A stretch of DNA of 64,000 bases from Symbiodinium natans (lineage: Eukaryota > Sar > Dinophyceae > Suessiales > Symbiodiniaceae), in the NCBI GenBank assembly GCA_905221605.1, contig CAJNDS010000002.1, forward strand, positions 935,881-999,880, in the 5' to 3' direction. The notes under the pieces were generated by a model. The model had not been told where the DNA came from. It saw only the letters and a program-made list of their open reading frames with translations, and ran no database searches. Positions 63,846 through 64,000 of this stretch are shown here, piece by piece (position 1 is the stretch's first letter; each line of letters begins with the position of its first letter). The translations under genes were made by a program, and so were the position numbers.

Positions 63846-64000
63846 AGTATAAATCTCACATCAGAGCAGGCAGCAGCACCTGTACCCACTTTCCTCTCTA
63901 TACACCCCCCCCCCCCCCCCAGGTTCCTCCCATAAGTAAGGCCATTTAGGTATAAGCCTTTCTTGGGGAAACCTAGGGGGGAAGGTTCCGCCCATAAGTA

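Noticed and set aside
1-64000. Chromosome end or subtelomere
   Set aside because: Arrays occur in both orientations throughout, are interleaved with housekeeping exons and interrupt MITEs; this is interstitial repeat spread, not a chromosome terminus.
1-64000. CRISPR arrays, operons, Shine-Dalgarno sites, tRNA or rRNA genes
   Set aside because: Telomere units lack spacers; no bacterial gene layout; I searched by eye for tRNA T-loops and rRNA cores and found none.

Overview
The window looks like nuclear DNA of a dinoflagellate. No bacterial, organellar or rRNA/tRNA gene is visible. The evidence for a dinoflagellate is: (i) every recognisable intron but one ends in AG followed by G in the next exon, and many begin with GC or GA instead of GT; (ii) exons are tiny (18-100 nt) and introns very long; (iii) telomere-type TTTAGGG/CCCTAAA arrays occur every few hundred bases; (iv) a paralogous pair of ubiquitin-like/FNIP-type leucine-rich genes is present. 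I cannot fix the genus.

The main reading came from translating the short unique islands between the arrays. Ten islands on the minus strand join without a frame break into a 155-residue ribosomal protein uS9 (RPS16), spread over 31.9 kb (38483 down to 6588). Seven of its nine introns start with GC and all nine end in AG|G. In the same way I find four exons of a protein kinase (62520-58302; HRD, DFG and APE motifs), three ankyrin-repeat exons (20307-18194), two exons of a ubiquitin-activating-enzyme-like protein (5004-4350), and two unrecognised genes (41625-40391 and 54801-53373). All are on the minus strand. A three-exon hAT-like transposase gene (2253-75) lies at the left edge. Two compact minus-strand ubiquitin-like + FNIP-LRR genes (13975-11915 and 49621-47468) are paralogues with the same short intron. 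The first copy, like the ankyrin exons, sits inside the 18.7-kb last intron of RPS16.

Between exons the window holds: hundreds of TTTAGGG-type repeats in both orientations; at least ten families of roughly 80-200 bp palindromic (MITE-like) elements; a 1.94-kb element with 26-bp perfect terminal inverted repeats (35898-37834) free of telomere repeats; a 1.9-kb GC-rich minisatellite with an 86/52-bp alternating period (25988-27890); and microsatellites and long C/G homopolymers.

The most interesting pattern is in how arrays and exons are arranged. On the + strand, recognisable exons are nearly always preceded by CCCTAAA and followed by TTTAGGG. Read in the sense of each gene, an intron therefore opens with UUUAGGG and closes with CCCUAAA. 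The two ends are complementary and could pair, which would bring the splice sites of a giant intron together. Several arrays are also bracketed by imperfect duplications of the local sequence, twice including a splice acceptor and the start of its exon, as if the arrays had been inserted into once-shorter introns.
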